64,000 nt of DNA from Algicella marina (GCF_009931615.1 NZ_CP046620.1:496001-560000); one strand, 5' to 3'. Numbered from the stretch's first letter, positions 38,856 to 50,031 are shown. A program made the numbers and translations. Notes: generated by a model from the sequence alone, not told the origin.

Positions 38856-39608
38856 ATGCCCGCCTATCTCGACACGCCCCAAGGCCGCCGTATCGCCTAT
38901 CACCGCAGCGAGGGGCAGGGGCCCGGCATCGTCTTCCTCGGCGGGTTTCGCTCCGACATGGAAGGCACGAAGGCCTTGCATCTCGAGGCGTGGGCAAAGG
39001 CACATGGCCGTGCCTTCCTGCGGCTGGACTATTCCGGGCACGGCGCATCATCGGGGCAATTCGAGGATGGCGCCATCGGCGACTGGGCTGAGGATGCCGC
39101 GGCCGCGCTTGGCAGCCTCACACAGGGGCCTCAGGTGCTCGTCGGATCCTCCATGGGCGGCTGGATCGCACTGCTGCTGGCCCGTGCCCATGCCGAGCGA
39201 ATCGCCGGCCTGGTCGGTATCGCCGCCGCACCGGATTTCACCGAAGACAGCATGTGGTCCGGCTTCTCAGACGCGCAGCGGCGCGAAATGGCGGAAGCGG
39301 GACAGGTGGCACTGCCATCGGACTACGACGACGGCCCCTATATCATCACCCGCCGGCTGATCGAGGAAGGCCGCAACCAACTGGTGCTGCGCGAACCGTT
39401 GTCGCTTCCGTTCCCCGTCCGCCTGCTGCACGGCACCGAAGATGTCGACGTCGCCGAGAGTGTGCCGTTGCGTCTGCTGGCCCATGCGGACGCGGCCGAC
39501 ATGCGGCTGACGCTGATGAAGGGGGCCGATCATCGCTTTTCCTCGCCCGAAGCCTTGGCCCTTATTGAAGCAGCGGTGTCGGACGTGCTTGCGGCGCACC
39601 GGCCGTGA
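38856..39608 (+). CDS. alpha/beta hydrolase (ABHD10-like)
   Basis: A 250-residue cytoplasmic hydrolase: oxyanion region FLGGFRSDMEGTKA, LDYSGHGAS, nucleophile elbow GSSMGGW near residue 99, LLHGTEDVDV with the acid, and GADHRFSSPE with the catalytic His. This pattern is that of small carboxylesterases common in alphaproteobacteria. AAAGGAG lies upstream. Substrate unknown. A second, membrane-anchored hydrolase follows 73 bases downstream on the same strand. Confidence 0.88.
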   Translation: MPAYLDTPQGRRIAYHRSEGQGPGIVFLGGFRSDMEGTKALHLEAWAKAHGRAFLRLDYSGHGASSGQFEDGAIGDWAEDAAAALGSLTQGPQVLVGSSMGGWIALLLARAHAERIAGLVGIAAAPDFTEDSMWSGFSDAQRREMAEAGQVALPSDYDDGPYIITRRLIEEGRNQLVLREPLSLPFPVRLLHGTEDVDVAESVPLRLLAHADAADMRLTLMKGADHRFSSPEALALIEAAVSDVLAAHRP

Positions 39609-39681
39609 GATTGAGCGAAACAGCACTTTTCATTCGTCTTCCCGCCCCATATCCTGTGCGCAATCCTCTCGGGACCCACTG

Positions 39682-40665
39682 ATGAAATTCGTGATCTACG
39701 GCGTTCTTTTCCTTGTCTGCATCGGGGCGGCCATTTTCTATCTCGGACCGAAAGAACCGATCACGGGCCCTTTTACCTATGACAGCGCGGCCATCTCCGG
39801 GGACGTGGACGGCTATCTCTACCGGTCCGAGCAGACGGTTCCCAACCTCGTGCGTGGTGCGCAGAAACATGTGCAATGGTATGATCCGGCCCGGCGCAAC
39901 CGCACCGAATGGGCCGTGGTATACATCCACGGTTTTTCGGCCACTTCCTTCGAGGTGCGGCCGTTGCCGAAACTGGTGGCGGATGCGCTGGAGGGTAATC
40001 TCTACTACACGAGGCTGAAAGGGCACGGGCGGGACGGTGCCGCGATGCTGGAGGGGTCCGTGCCGGCATGGATGAACGACGTGGCCGAGGCTCTGGAGAT
40101 AGGTCGGCGGATTGGCGACAAGGTATTGGTGATCGGCACGTCCACGGGCGGGTCGCTTTCCGCACTGGCCGCCTTCGACAACCGCTTGAAGGACAAGGTT
40201 GACGCGCTGGCATTCATATCCCCCAATTTCGGGGTCAAGGCCGGCGGGGCGAGGCTGCTGACGCTGCCTTTCGCCCGCAGTTTCGTGCCATTGATTGCCG
40301 GCAAGACGCGCAGTTTTACCCCCCATAACGAAGAACACGGCCGCCGCTGGACGACATCTTATCCCACACGAGCGTTGCTGCCGATGGCCGCGGCGGTCAA
40401 GGCTGCGTCGGGCCTGCCATTCGAACAGGCGGAGGTTCCGGCCCTGTTCGTTTTCGCCGATGCCGATCAGGTGGTCGATGCCACCCGCACGAGGGAAGTT
40501 GCGGCACGTTGGGGCGCGAGCGTTTCGTTGTATCCCGTGGCAATGAAGAAGGAGGATGACCCCTCCAGTCACGTGATCGCGGGCGATATCATGAGCCCCG
40601 GCCAGACATATCCGATTGCCGAGCGAATTCTTCTGTGGGTGACGGGGCTGAAGTTCGAGAATTGA
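39682..40665 (+). CDS. membrane-anchored alpha/beta hydrolase
   Basis: A 327-residue protein with one N-terminal hydrophobic helix (residues 3-21, no clear cleavage site) and an alpha/beta-hydrolase domain: VYIHGFSATSFE, TRLKGHGRDG, nucleophile elbow IGTSTGGSL near residue 153, FVFADADQVVD with the acid, and a late SSHVIAGD His. The fold resembles monoacylglycerol lipase-like enzymes. The start at 39682 places the helix at the N-terminus. Function is unknown; lipid or ester hydrolysis near the membrane is likely from architecture. Confidence 0.85.
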   Translation: MKFVIYGVLFLVCIGAAIFYLGPKEPITGPFTYDSAAISGDVDGYLYRSEQTVPNLVRGAQKHVQWYDPARRNRTEWAVVYIHGFSATSFEVRPLPKLVADALEGNLYYTRLKGHGRDGAAMLEGSVPAWMNDVAEALEIGRRIGDKVLVIGTSTGGSLSALAAFDNRLKDKVDALAFISPNFGVKAGGARLLTLPFARSFVPLIAGKTRSFTPHNEEHGRRWTTSYPTRALLPMAAAVKAASGLPFEQAEVPALFVFADADQVVDATRTREVAARWGASVSLYPVAMKKEDDPSSHVIAGDIMSPGQTYPIAERILLWVTGLKFEN

Positions 40666-40673
40666 TCTCGTTT

Positions 40674-40886
40674 TCAGAGTATCAGGCCGACCACGACAAG
40701 CGCCAGCCCCATGAACGCCACGCCCACTGATGCCATGTTCAGCGCCACCAGCCCGTGCATTCCGGCCTTCTGCGCCTCCGGATCATCTTTCAGCGCCCTG
40801 AGGGCGGCGGCCTTGCGGATGCACAGGCCAAGCCCGGCGAGGCCGAGAAGTGTGACGATTGCACCTATGATGACAAGGATACCCAT
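40674..40886 (-). CDS. small two-helix membrane protein, hypothetical
   Basis: A 70-residue protein with two hydrophobic helices (about residues 2-22 and 47-69) joined by a charged loop KAAALRALKDDPEAQKAG. It resembles short hypothetical membrane proteins of Rhodobacteraceae; no function is known. It is convergent with the hydrolase gene (8 bases between stops) and divergent from gapR. Frame and membrane pattern support it as a gene; a longer start upstream is not supported. Confidence 0.7.
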   Translation of the reverse strand: MGILVIIGAIVTLLGLAGLGLCIRKAAALRALKDDPEAQKAGMHGLVALNMASVGVAFMGLALVVVGLIL

Positions 40887-41022
40887 GCCCCTGCGCCTAC
40901 CCGATCCTGGCGGGCGCCGCAACTCCCTGCTGGCGTGCCGCGTTGCCCAAAGCAGCGCTTCCCTTCGCCGCGCCCTTCCGCTACCCAAGAAGCCGGAATG
41001 AGGCCCCAGCAGGAAATTGCAC

Positions 41023-41295
41023 ATGGATATCGTCGAAGACACTACCGAAAGCAAACCCGACAGCTACCGCGTGACGGCAGGCGAGCTGCGCGCCTTCGTG
41101 GAACGGTATGAGCGTCTGGAAGCGGAAAAGAAGGACATCGCCGATCAGCAGAAGGAAGTGATGGCCGAGGCCAAGGGCCGGGGATATGACGTCAAGGTAC
41201 TGCGCAAGATCGTTGCCCTGCGCAAGAAAGACCCGGCCGAGATATCAGAGGAAGAGGCGGTGCTGGAACTCTACAAGGAAGCGCTGGGGATGTGA
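41023..41295 (+). CDS. gapR: GapR-type nucleoid-associated protein (DUF2312)
   Basis: A 90-residue protein of the DUF2312/GapR family, an alphaproteobacterial DNA-binding protein that marks overtwisted DNA and helps replication and chromosome segregation (known for Caulobacter). The whole protein is the conserved domain: [19 protein letters not shown] coiled-coil segment, then [25 protein letters not shown], rich in basic residues. The ATG at 41023 has AGGAAA 6 bases upstream; a TTG two codons earlier is less likely. The VOC gene start overlaps its stop (TGATG). Confidence 0.93.
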   Translation: MDIVEDTTESKPDSYRVTAGELRAFVERYERLEAEKKDIADQQKEVMAEAKGRGYDVKVLRKIVALRKKDPAEISEEEAVLELYKEALGM

Positions 41296-41711
41296 TGCGC
41301 AGCGTCTTTCACCTTGCCTATCACGTCACCGATCTGGAAGCGGCACGGGCTTTTTACGGTAGCCTGCTCGGCTGCCGGGAAGGTCGCAGCACCGACACCT
41401 GGGTCGATTTCGATTTCTTCGGCCATCAGATCAGCCTGCACATCGGCCAGCCGTTCGCCACAAGTGATACCGGCAAGGTCGGCGATCACCTGGTGCCAAT
41501 GCCTCATCTGGGTCTGGTCCTCGACTACGAGGACTGGAGACAGGTGGCAGACAGGCTGGAGACGGCGGAAATTGCCTTCGTCATCCCGCCAAGTGCCCGT
41601 TTCTTGGGCGAACCCGGTGAGCAGTGGACGATGTTCTTCCGCGATCCCTCGGGAAATCCAATAGAAATCAAGGGCTTCCGAGATGCCTCGAAAATTTTCG
41701 CTGTAGACTAA
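41295..41711 (+). CDS. VOC (glyoxalase/bleomycin resistance/dioxygenase) family protein
   Basis: A 138-residue protein with paired beta-alpha-beta-beta-beta modules: FHLAYHVTDLEAARAFYG with a metal-binding His, then PHLGLVLDYEDW and MFFRDPSGNPIEIKGF with a Glu ligand. The ATG at 41295 overlaps the gapR stop by one base, so it is translated with gapR. The family covers many metal-dependent enzymes; the substrate is not readable. Confidence 0.88.
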   Translation: MRSVFHLAYHVTDLEAARAFYGSLLGCREGRSTDTWVDFDFFGHQISLHIGQPFATSDTGKVGDHLVPMPHLGLVLDYEDWRQVADRLETAEIAFVIPPSARFLGEPGEQWTMFFRDPSGNPIEIKGFRDASKIFAVD

Positions 41712-41795
41712 ATTAATGAGTTGCGCCTTATTGCAGGAACTTGCCCAGCGCGAGCGACTTTTGCACTGGCAAGCATTCGGACAGACAGGATACTC

Positions 41796-44195
41796 ATGGA
41801 TCAGGCACCCATCACGGACATGACCGGCAGCGCCCTTGCGCGAGACATGCAACGGCACCTGCAGTTCTCCTTTGGCAAGGATCCCGCGCACGCACAGGTG
41901 CGCGATTGGCGGCTGGCGTTGTCACTGGCCGTGCGAGACAGGATCGTGGAGCCGTGGTTCAAGGCGACGCGGGCCGCCTATGCCGGTCATCACAAACGGG
42001 TCTATTACCTGTCGATGGAGTTTCTGATCGGGCGTCTGCTGGAAGACGCCATCGTCAACCTCGGTCTCGGCGACGAGGCAATGGCCGCCTGCGCGGAAGC
42101 CGGCGTTGATTTCGACGCATTGCTTGCGGACGAACCCGATGCGGCACTGGGCAACGGCGGGCTCGGCCGGCTGGCGGCTTGTTTCCTCGATTCCCTCTCC
42201 ACGCTGGGCTGTCCGGCCATGGGGTACGGCATCCGCTACGAACACGGCCTGTTTCGGCAGACCTTCCACCATGGCCACCAGGTGGAGCAGGCAGAAGCTT
42301 GGCTTCAGCAGCCGCATGCGTGGGAATTCGAGCGCGCGGAGGCCAGTTTCGAGATTGGCTTCTACGGCGATGTCCGCGAAGAGGACGGCCGCAGCGTCTG
42401 GGAGCCAGGTGATGCCGTCGTCGCCCGCGCCTACGACACGCCGATCATCGGTTGGCAGGGACGCTGGGCCAACACCCTTCGTCTCTGGGGGGCAAAACCT
42501 ACGAAACTGTTCGACCTCGCGCGATTCAACGTCGGCGATTTCAATGCGGCCGCGGAGCCGGAAGCACAGGCACGGACCATTTCCCGCGTGCTGTATCCCG
42601 ACGACACCACCGATCAGGGGCGTGAACTGCGTCTGAAGCAGGAATACTTCTTCACCGCCGCGTCGATCCGCGACATCATGCGCCGCTACCTCGACGAATA
42701 CAGCGACATCCGCAAGCTTCCGACCAAGGTTGCAATTCAGCTCAACGATACCCACCCGGCTATTGCCGGGCCGGAACTGGTGCGTATCCTGCATGACGAA
42801 CATGGCCTGCCGTTTGACGAGGCAGCGGAGACGGCCCGGCTGACGCTGAACTACACCAACCACACCCTCTTGCCCGAAGCGCTGGAGAGCTGGTCGGAGG
42901 GTCTGATGTGGCACCTGCTGCCCCGCCATATGCGTCTGATCGAACAGATCGACGACTGGCACGCCCGCAACCATCCGCGCCGTACCCGCTCTACCATCGA
43001 TCACGGCGTCGTCCGCATGGGTGACCTTGCCTTCGCAATGGCCAACAAAGTCAACGGCGTATCTGCCCTGCACACCGACCTCGTGAAGACCACGGTCTTT
43101 GCCGAGCAGCACAAGTTGCATCCGGGCCGTGTCATCAACCAGACCAACGGCGTCACGCCCCGCCGCTGGCTCGTCGCATGCAACCCCGGCCTCAGCAACC
43201 TGATCACCGACACGATCGGCACCGGCTGGGAGGCGGATCTCGAACGCCTGTCCGAACTGGAGCCGCACATCGACGATGCGGGCTTTGCCGAAGCCTTCGC
43301 CGCCGCAAAACGGGCGAACAAGATCGAACTCGGCAGCTGGCTGAAGGAAGAGATCGGCCTGACCGTGAATCCGGACGCGATGTTCGATGTGCAGATCAAG
43401 CGGATCCACGAATACAAGCGTCAGTTGATGAATGTTCTGGAGACAATCTCGCTTTGGCAGGCCATTCGCGAAGAACCGGAAAAGGACTGGACTCCGCGCC
43501 TCAAGATATTTGGCGGCAAGGCGGCGCCGGGATACAGGACTGCCAAGGAAATCGTGCACCTTATCAATGACGTGGCTTCGGTTGTTAACGTAGATCCGCT
43601 GATGCGTGGCCGCCTTGCTGTCGCCTATCCTCCCAACTACAACGTCACGATGGCGGAGCGGCTTATCCCCGCCGCCGATCTGTCGGAGCAGATATCGACG
43701 GCCGGCAAGGAAGCGTCGGGAACTGGCAACATGAAGTTTGCGCTCAACGGCGCGCCGACAATGGGCACGCTCGACGGTGCCAACGTCGAGATCCGCGATC
43801 TTGTCGGCGCCGACAACTTCTTCCTGTTCGGCCTTACGACTGACGAGGCGGAAGAGCGCCGCGAAACACCCGGCCATGCCACGCGCGCAATCGCCGCCAG
43901 CCCGCGGCTCACCGCAGCCATCGCCGCCATCGAAAAAGGTACCTTCAGCCCCGATGATCCGGCCCGCTACCACGGTTTGGGCCGCATCCTGCGCGATAGC
44001 GATTACTTCCTCGTCTGCTCCGATTTCGACAGCTACTGGCAGGCCCAGCGACGGGCGGACGAGATCTATCGGGATCCGGCGGCCTGGGGGCGGATGGCCG
44101 CCTTCAACACCGCTCGATCCGGATGGTTTTCGTCGGATCGGACGATCCGGGGCTACATGCGGGACATCTGGGATGTCGAGGCGATTGACAGCTGA
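41796..44195 (+). CDS. glgP: glycogen phosphorylase
   Basis: Releases glucose-1-phosphate from glycogen ends using phosphate and PLP. The 799-residue GT35 protein has YYLSMEFLIGR near residue 70, GNGGLGRLAACFLDSL near 112, IHEYKRQLMN, and the PLP lysine in EASGTGNMKFALNG near the C-terminal third. The ATG at 41796 with AGGA upstream gives the usual N-terminus. It should work with GlgX (debranching) and Pgm encoded downstream. A decayed gene on the other strand separates it from glgB, so it may have its own promoter. Confidence 0.97.
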   Translation: MDQAPITDMTGSALARDMQRHLQFSFGKDPAHAQVRDWRLALSLAVRDRIVEPWFKATRAAYAGHHKRVYYLSMEFLIGRLLEDAIVNLGLGDEAMAACAEAGVDFDALLADEPDAALGNGGLGRLAACFLDSLSTLGCPAMGYGIRYEHGLFRQTFHHGHQVEQAEAWLQQPHAWEFERAEASFEIGFYGDVREEDGRSVWEPGDAVVARAYDTPIIGWQGRWANTLRLWGAKPTKLFDLARFNVGDFNAAAEPEAQARTISRVLYPDDTTDQGRELRLKQEYFFTAASIRDIMRRYLDEYSDIRKLPTKVAIQLNDTHPAIAGPELVRILHDEHGLPFDEAAETARLTLNYTNHTLLPEALESWSEGLMWHLLPRHMRLIEQIDDWHARNHPRRTRSTIDHGVVRMGDLAFAMANKVNGVSALHTDLVKTTVFAEQHKLHPGRVINQTNGVTPRRWLVACNPGLSNLITDTIGTGWEADLERLSELEPHIDDAGFAEAFAAAKRANKIELGSWLKEEIGLTVNPDAMFDVQIKRIHEYKRQLMNVLETISLWQAIREEPEKDWTPRLKIFGGKAAPGYRTAKEIVHLINDVASVVNVDPLMRGRLAVAYPPNYNVTMAERLIPAADLSEQISTAGKEASGTGNMKFALNGAPTMGTLDGANVEIRDLVGADNFFLFGLTTDEAEERRETPGHATRAIAASPRLTAAIAAIEKGTFSPDDPARYHGLGRILRDSDYFLVCSDFDSYWQAQRRADEIYRDPAAWGRMAAFNTARSGWFSSDRTIRGYMRDIWDVEAIDS

Positions 44196-44204
44196 TGGCG
44201 GACG

Positions 44205-44871
44205 TCAGCGGACGCGAACGAATGATGCGTTCCAATTGTAGGTTATGGCCAGCGGCTCGAGACAATCGCGGAGCTCCCACTCCGCGAACGCGCGCTTTTC
44301 CCAGTGTTTGGACGGATCAGGTTCGTCTCTGAAACTGAACCAATCGTCAAAAATTATCACGCTGCCCACGTCAACGAGTGGAGCGACAATGGCGAGCGCT
44401 TCACGGGTGGAAACGTAAATATCGCAATCCATGTGGACGATGTGGGCGCCACAACTTACGCCTGCATCAACCAACGACGTTTGGTTTTCTCTTTGTCATG
44501 AAACCCGGCGATCCTGGTGATCTTCTCTTGCGGGACGCCGGCCTTTTCGGTGAACTTCGCAAACTCCGCTTCGCTGTAGCTGTAATCGCCCTTCTTGAAG
44601 ACCTTTTATCCTCAGGCAACCCTTCGAAGGAATTGCAGGCGTACAGGCGCATCTTGTCAAACTTGGATCCGAACTCACGGGCCAGCCCTGCTGCTGTTAT
44701 GATCGGTGTGCCGCGAGCCACGCCGAACTCGATATAGTGGCCGACAACTGGCTGCTTTGCCAGTTCTGAGAAGGCAGCCCTTTAAGCAGGAAGACGGTTT
44801 TCGTTGTCTCTAAATACTGTCCGCCGCATCAGCCGGTAAACAAGCGGTGAAACTGCGTCAGGCAATGCCAT
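44205..44871 (-). pseudogene. decayed TylF/MycF-type O-methyltransferase gene
   Basis: Reading the minus strand from ATG 44871 gives MALPDAVSPLVYRLMRR and then a TAA stop at 44782-44784; the same frame continues with GHYIEFGVARGTPI and LYACNSFEGLPED, shifts at the A-run 44604-44607 to KVFKKGDYSYSEAEF and ITRIAGFHDKEK, and shifts again near 44478-44490 to VHMDCDIYVSTREAL and SVIIFDDWFSF. Together these parts restore the whole TylF family pattern (IEFGVxRG, FEGLPE, DCDxYxST, FDDW). Both frameshifts correspond to one missing A in an A-run. So it is a pseudogene, or the assembly has homopolymer errors plus one nonsense codon. It lies antisense between glgP and glgB. Confidence 0.82.
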
Positions 44872-45132
44872 GAAAAAGCCTGCTCCGCCTTCCCTCAGGC
44901 CCGGAATAGCCATCACCGCGCGTTTTACCAACAAATATCTGGCCGTTGGAATTCCTTCGACTTGTGTTCCTATGGGGAATTTCTTGCACGGAAGAGTTCA
45001 GGTTGCCAGTTAAGACTTGAAATTCAGAAATCTGTTGAAAATTCGTAAGGTCGTACTGAGATCGGTGACGCCCAAAATTTGTTTTCATTATCCGGGCTTG
45101 CTTTGCCACGCCATTGTCATAGGCTCAAGGTA

Positions 45133-47346
45133 ATGGATAACAAGAAAGCAACGGGTGGGGATGTTGATCCTGGTGCAGCAGCGGCGATAGTCGCGGGCAC
45201 CCATACCGATCCTTTCGCTGTGCTGGGACCGCATGCAATACCGGGTGAGGCTGCCAGACGCCTGACCGTCTTCGATCCCGGCGCCAACCGGATCACTGCC
45301 ATTCAAGGAAGCGAGCGGCTGTCGCTTGAACCGGTGCCGCAGGCGCGTGGCCTCTTCTCGGGTGAAATCCCCGATGGTCCCTACGAACTGGAAGGCGAGG
45401 CTTGGGGCCGCACCTGGATGTTTGAGGATCCCTATCGCTTCGGCCCGGTGCTGGGCGAGATGGACGAACACCTCTTTGCGGAAGGCACTCACACGTCACT
45501 CTGGCGTGCGCTCGGCGCGCATGTGATGGAGCACGAGGGTGCATTGGGCACCCACTTCGCGGTCTGGGCGCCAAACGCCACGCGAGTCTCGGTTGTCGGA
45601 GATTTCAACGCCTGGAACGGTCGGCAGCATATCATGCGACGGCGAGGTTCCACGGGCATATGGGAAATCTTCATGCCAGGTCTCGGCGAGGGCACGTCTT
45701 ACAAATATGAAATCCTCGGCGCGGATGGACGGCCGCTGCCACTGAAGGCGGACCCGGTGGGTTTTGGTGCTCAACATGCGCCAGAAACGGCCTCGGTGGT
45801 TCGGGACATCGGCGGTTATGGCTGGCACGACAAGGCGTGGATGGAAAGCCGCGCGGCGGCTAACAGCGTACGGACGCCGATCTCGATCTATGAGGTTCAT
45901 CTCGGCTCCTGGAAGCGTGCGGACGGTGGCCGTCCGCTTTCGTACAAGGAACTGGCCGAAGATCTGGTGCGCTATGCGAAGGATATGGGGTTCACGCATC
46001 TGGAATTCCTGCCCGTCTCGGAGCATCCGTTCGATGGATCATGGGGCTATCAGCCGGTCGGTCTTTACGCACCGACGGTCCGCCACGGACCGCCGCACGA
46101 GTTTCGCGATCTTGTCGATGCGGCACATCAGGAGGGGATTGGCGTGATCCTCGACTGGGTTCCGGGACATTTTCCGACTGATGCCCACGGGCTGGGTCTG
46201 TTCGACGGCACTCACCTTTACGAGCACTCGGACCCGAAGGAAGGCTTCCATCAGGACTGGAACACGCTCATCTATAATTTCGGCCGGACCGAAGTGCGGA
46301 ATTTTTTGACGGCCAATGCGCTCTATTGGCTGGAGGAATATCATGTCGATGGTCTGCGCGTGGATGCGGTTGCCTCGATGCTCTACCGCGACTACTCCCG
46401 CAAGGAAGGCGAATGGGTTCCGAACAAGGATGGCGGCCGCGAAAACCTTGAGGCGATTTCGCTTCTGCAGGAAATGAACAGCCTCGTCTACGGTCGGCAG
46501 GACGGTATTCTGACGGCGGCCGAAGAGAGCACTTCCTTTCCAAAGGTCTCCCGCCCCGTGCACGAGGGTGGCCTCGGCTTCGGCTTCAAGTGGAATATGG
46601 GCTGGATGAACGACACCCTGTCCTACATCGAGAAGGATCCGATCTACCGACAACATCATCATCACCAGATGACGTTCGGTATGGCCTACCATAACTCCGA
46701 GAACTTCATTCTGCCGATCAGCCATGACGAGGTCGTTCACGGCAAGGGCAGCATGATCGCGAAGATGCCGGGCCATGGCGACGACCAGTTTGCCAACCTC
46801 CGCGCCTATTATGGTTTCATGTGGGCGCATCCGGGCAAGAAACTATTGTTTATGGGATGCGAATTTGCGCAGGGCCGGGAGTGGAACCATGCCGGAAGCC
46901 TCGACTGGCACCTGCTGGACTATCCACAGCATCAGGGCGTGCAGGCATTGATCCGAGATCTGAATGCCCTCTATCGTGAAACTCCGGCACTCTACGTCCA
47001 CGATTGCGAGCCTGGCGGATTTCAATGGCTGGAAGCCAACGCTGCGGACCAGTCGGTCTATGCGTTCTTGCGGGAGGGTGGAGAGTCTGATGCGCCGGTG
47101 GTGGCAATTTCCAACTTTACGCCCGTGCAACGTGACTGGACGGTAGGCCTGCCGCTGGCCGGGCGTTGGTCGGTGGCATTGGACACGGACTCCCCGGCCT
47201 ACGGCGGTAGAGGCAGCGGAACTGGCAGCCATACCGAAACCATACCAAAACCATACCAAAACCAGCCGCATTCCGCGGGTGTCACTCTTGCCCCCCTCTC
47301 AACAATCTTCCTCAAACATGAGTCCAGTTCGGAGGCCCCACAATGA
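45133..47346 (+). CDS. glgB: 1,4-alpha-glucan branching enzyme (GH13)
   Basis: Introduces alpha-1,6 branches into glycogen. The 737-residue protein has an N-terminal carbohydrate module and CBM48 ([21 protein letters not shown]), then the GH13 barrel: [14 protein letters not shown], nucleophile Asp in [15 protein letters not shown], acid Glu in AAEESTSFP, and [10 protein letters not shown]. The ATG at 45133 gives the family start. Near the C-terminus (bases 47229-47268) the frame runs through an 11-bp repeat (encoding [11 protein letters not shown]) that lies where other GlgBs are shorter, so it looks like an in-frame insertion. Its stop overlaps the glgC start (ATGA). Confidence 0.96.
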   Translation: MDNKKATGGDVDPGAAAAIVAGTHTDPFAVLGPHAIPGEAARRLTVFDPGANRITAIQGSERLSLEPVPQARGLFSGEIPDGPYELEGEAWGRTWMFEDPYRFGPVLGEMDEHLFAEGTHTSLWRALGAHVMEHEGALGTHFAVWAPNATRVSVVGDFNAWNGRQHIMRRRGSTGIWEIFMPGLGEGTSYKYEILGADGRPLPLKADPVGFGAQHAPETASVVRDIGGYGWHDKAWMESRAAANSVRTPISIYEVHLGSWKRADGGRPLSYKELAEDLVRYAKDMGFTHLEFLPVSEHPFDGSWGYQPVGLYAPTVRHGPPHEFRDLVDAAHQEGIGVILDWVPGHFPTDAHGLGLFDGTHLYEHSDPKEGFHQDWNTLIYNFGRTEVRNFLTANALYWLEEYHVDGLRVDAVASMLYRDYSRKEGEWVPNKDGGRENLEAISLLQEMNSLVYGRQDGILTAAEESTSFPKVSRPVHEGGLGFGFKWNMGWMNDTLSYIEKDPIYRQHHHHQMTFGMAYHNSENFILPISHDEVVHGKGSMIAKMPGHGDDQFANLRAYYGFMWAHPGKKLLFMGCEFAQGREWNHAGSLDWHLLDYPQHQGVQALIRDLNALYRETPALYVHDCEPGGFQWLEANAADQSVYAFLREGGESDAPVVAISNFTPVQRDWTVGLPLAGRWSVALDTDSPAYGGRGSGTGSHTETIPKPYQNQPHSAGVTLAPLSTIFLKHESSSEAPQ
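47229..47268 (-). repeat. 11-bp tandem repeat copy inside glgB
   Basis: On the plus strand CCATACC recurs at 47229, 47240 and 47251, with a degenerate fourth unit at 47262: the reverse complement of the GGTATGG array at 2533-2576, with the same end unit GGTATGGCTG. Three full units add 33 bases, a multiple of three, so the glgB frame is kept. Confidence 0.85.
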
Positions 47347-48611
47347 ACCCTGCCAACCACCGCCTGACAAATCGCTCCATGGCCTTCGTTCTTGCCGGTG
47401 GTCGTGGCTCGCGCCTCAAGGAATTGACAGACAGCCGTGCCAAGCCGGCCGTCTACTTCGGCGGCAAGACCCGGATCATCGATTTTGCACTTTCCAATGC
47501 CTACAATTCCGGTATCCGCAAGATGGCGATCGCCACTCAGTACAAGGCCCACAGTCTGATCCGCCACATGCAGCGTGGCTGGAACTTCTTTCGTGCCGAG
47601 CGGAACGAGTACCTGGATATTTTGCCGGCGTCCCAAAGGGTTGCGGAAAACAAGTGGTATCTGGGAACCGCGGATGCCGTGACGCAGAATATCGACATCG
47701 TTGATAGCTACGACGTTGATTACGTTGTGATCCTTGCCGGGGATCACATCTACAAAATGGACTATGAAATCATGCTGCGGCAGCATGTGGAAACCAAGGC
47801 CGACGTGACCGTCGGTTGCCTGACGGTGCCGCGGCTGGAGGCATCGGCCTTCGGCGTGATGGATACCGCACCTGATGGCAAGATCACACGTTTTCTCGAA
47901 AAACCGGCCGATCCGCCGGGTATGCCCGGCGACCCGGACAAGGCGCTTGCCTCAATGGGCATTTATGTCTTCAACTGGAAGTTCTTGCGTGAACTGTTAC
48001 TGGAAGACGCGGAAGACCCTGAATCGCAACACGATTTTGGCGGTGACATCATCCCCGACATTGTCGCCAAGGGCACGGCGATGGCGCACAAGTTCGACGA
48101 CAGTTGCGTGCGTCACTCCCCCGATGCTCCCGCCTACTGGCGAGATGTCGGGACCGTCGATGCCTTCTGGCGGGCCAACCTCGACCTGACCGATTTCATT
48201 CCGGATCTGGACCTCTGGGACACCGAATGGCCGATCTGGACCTATTCCGAAAGCGTGCCGCCTGCCAAGTTCATCCATGACGAGGCAAAGCGTCGGGGGT
48301 CGGCGGTTAGCTCAATGATTTCAGGCGGTTGTATCATTTCCGGCACTGAGGTGCGCAATTCGCTGTTATTCACAGGTGTCCACACCAACTCCTTTGCCTC
48401 TCTCGATCACGTCGTGGCCTTGCCCTATGTGGTGATCAATCGCCGGGCCAGCCTTACCAATGTGGTAATCGACCGCGGTGTCGAGATTCCTGAAGGTCTC
48501 GTCGTCGGGCAGGACCTCAAGGATGATCAGAAATGGTTCAGGGTGACAGATCAGGGCGTGACGCTGATCACCCAGTCGATGCTCAATGCCCGCGCCGCAG
48601 CACTCGGCTGA
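47343..48611 (+). CDS. glgC: glucose-1-phosphate adenylyltransferase (ADP-glucose pyrophosphorylase)
   Basis: Makes ADP-glucose, the committed step of glycogen synthesis. The 422-residue protein shows the nucleotide-binding [20 protein letters not shown] near residues 16-36, [14 protein letters not shown], the GTADAV substrate loop near 96, and a C-terminal left-handed beta-helix domain. The KPAVYFGGK segment corresponds to the allosteric activator site of bacterial enzymes, so control by glycolytic intermediates is expected. It overlaps glgB by 4 bases and glgA by 1 base, giving coupled translation. Confidence 0.97.
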   Translation: MNPANHRLTNRSMAFVLAGGRGSRLKELTDSRAKPAVYFGGKTRIIDFALSNAYNSGIRKMAIATQYKAHSLIRHMQRGWNFFRAERNEYLDILPASQRVAENKWYLGTADAVTQNIDIVDSYDVDYVVILAGDHIYKMDYEIMLRQHVETKADVTVGCLTVPRLEASAFGVMDTAPDGKITRFLEKPADPPGMPGDPDKALASMGIYVFNWKFLRELLLEDAEDPESQHDFGGDIIPDIVAKGTAMAHKFDDSCVRHSPDAPAYWRDVGTVDAFWRANLDLTDFIPDLDLWDTEWPIWTYSESVPPAKFIHDEAKRRGSAVSSMISGGCIISGTEVRNSLLFTGVHTNSFASLDHVVALPYVVINRRASLTNVVIDRGVEIPEGLVVGQDLKDDQKWFRVTDQGVTLITQSMLNARAAALG

Positions 48612-50031
48612 TGCGCCGGGTTCTTTCCGTCGTCTCCGAATGCGCTCCGCTGGTCAAAACGGGCGGTCTGGCGGACGTCGCAGGGGCGCTGCCCGCCGCT
48701 ATGGCGGTAGAAGGGTGGCATCTGCGCACATTGTTGCCGGCCTATCCGGCCGTACTTGGCAAGACGGGGCCAGGTAATCTTCTGCACGAATGGAACGACC
48801 TGTTCGGCTATCCTGCCACACTGCGGGCGACAAGCTATAACGGGCTGGATCTGCTGCTACTGGAAGCACCGCACTTCTTCGACCGTCCCGGCAATATCTA
48901 TCTCGACGGACATGGGCTGGACTGGCCAGACAATCCGGAACGGTTTGCCGCGCTGTCCTTCGCGGCAGCGGAGATTGCCCAGGGTTTGTTGCCGGATTGG
49001 CGGCCGGAACTCCTTCACTGCCACGACTGGCAGGCAGGGCTGGCACCACAATATCTGGCTCAGGCAGGCAGTTCCTGCCCCAGCCTGATGACCGTTCATA
49101 ACATTGCCTTCCATGGCCTTTCGCCGCCGGAAAAGATCGATGCTCTGAAGCTTGACGGTGGTGATTTCAATCCCGGCGGATACGAATTTTGGGGCAATAT
49201 CAGTGCACTGAAGGCAGGGCTGACAAAGGCAACGCGACTCTCCACAGTATCGCCGACATACGCCAAGGAACTGACGACGCCCGAGTTCGGCATGGGGCTG
49301 GATGGAGTAATCTCGGCGCGCGCCGACGTGCTCAGCGGCATATTGAACGGCATCGACCTGGATGCGTGGTCACCTAAGGCGGACCCTGCGATCTCTCCGT
49401 TCTCTGGCCTGAAAAGTAAGGCGAAGAACAAGGTTTTGCTGCGTGAACGCTTCGGCTTGCCCGCAACGGACGGACCGCTTTGCGTAGTGGTTTCGCGGCT
49501 GACCGAGCAGAAGGGTCTGGACCTGTTGCTTGCCGCATTGCCGGCCCTGCGCGAAGGGGGCGGGCAACTTGCGCTGTTGGGTTCTGGTGATCCGTCGCTG
49601 GAAGCGGCCTTTATTGATGCTGCGTCCGCCGATGACGTCGGCGTCATTATCGGCTACGACGAACCACTCTCACATCTCATGTTCGCTGGCGGCGACGTGG
49701 TACTCGTGCCGTCGCGGTTCGAACCTTGCGGCCTGACGCAGCTCTACGGCCTTCGCTACGGTGCTGTTCCTTTGGTGGCGCGGACTGGCGGCCTCGCCGA
49801 TACTGTCATTGACGCCAATGCGGCTGCTCTCCGGGCCGGCGTGGCGACTGGCATCGTTTTCTCCCCTGTCACGGCCGAAGCACTTTCGGGTGCGTTCGAC
49901 CGTTTGCACGTGCTGTATCGTGACAGTGAGGCTTGGGCGAAGATGGTCAGGCGGGCAATGCAACACTCTGTTGGATGGGATGCATCTGCGCGGGATTATT
50001 CCGAGCTTTATGCAAGGCTTGTGGAGGACAG

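Noticed and set aside
45000-45060. TTGAAATTC and TTGAAAATTC repeated before glgB as a promoter or operator.
   Set aside because: No matching -10 box at 16-18 bases was found for either copy, and the similarity is short.
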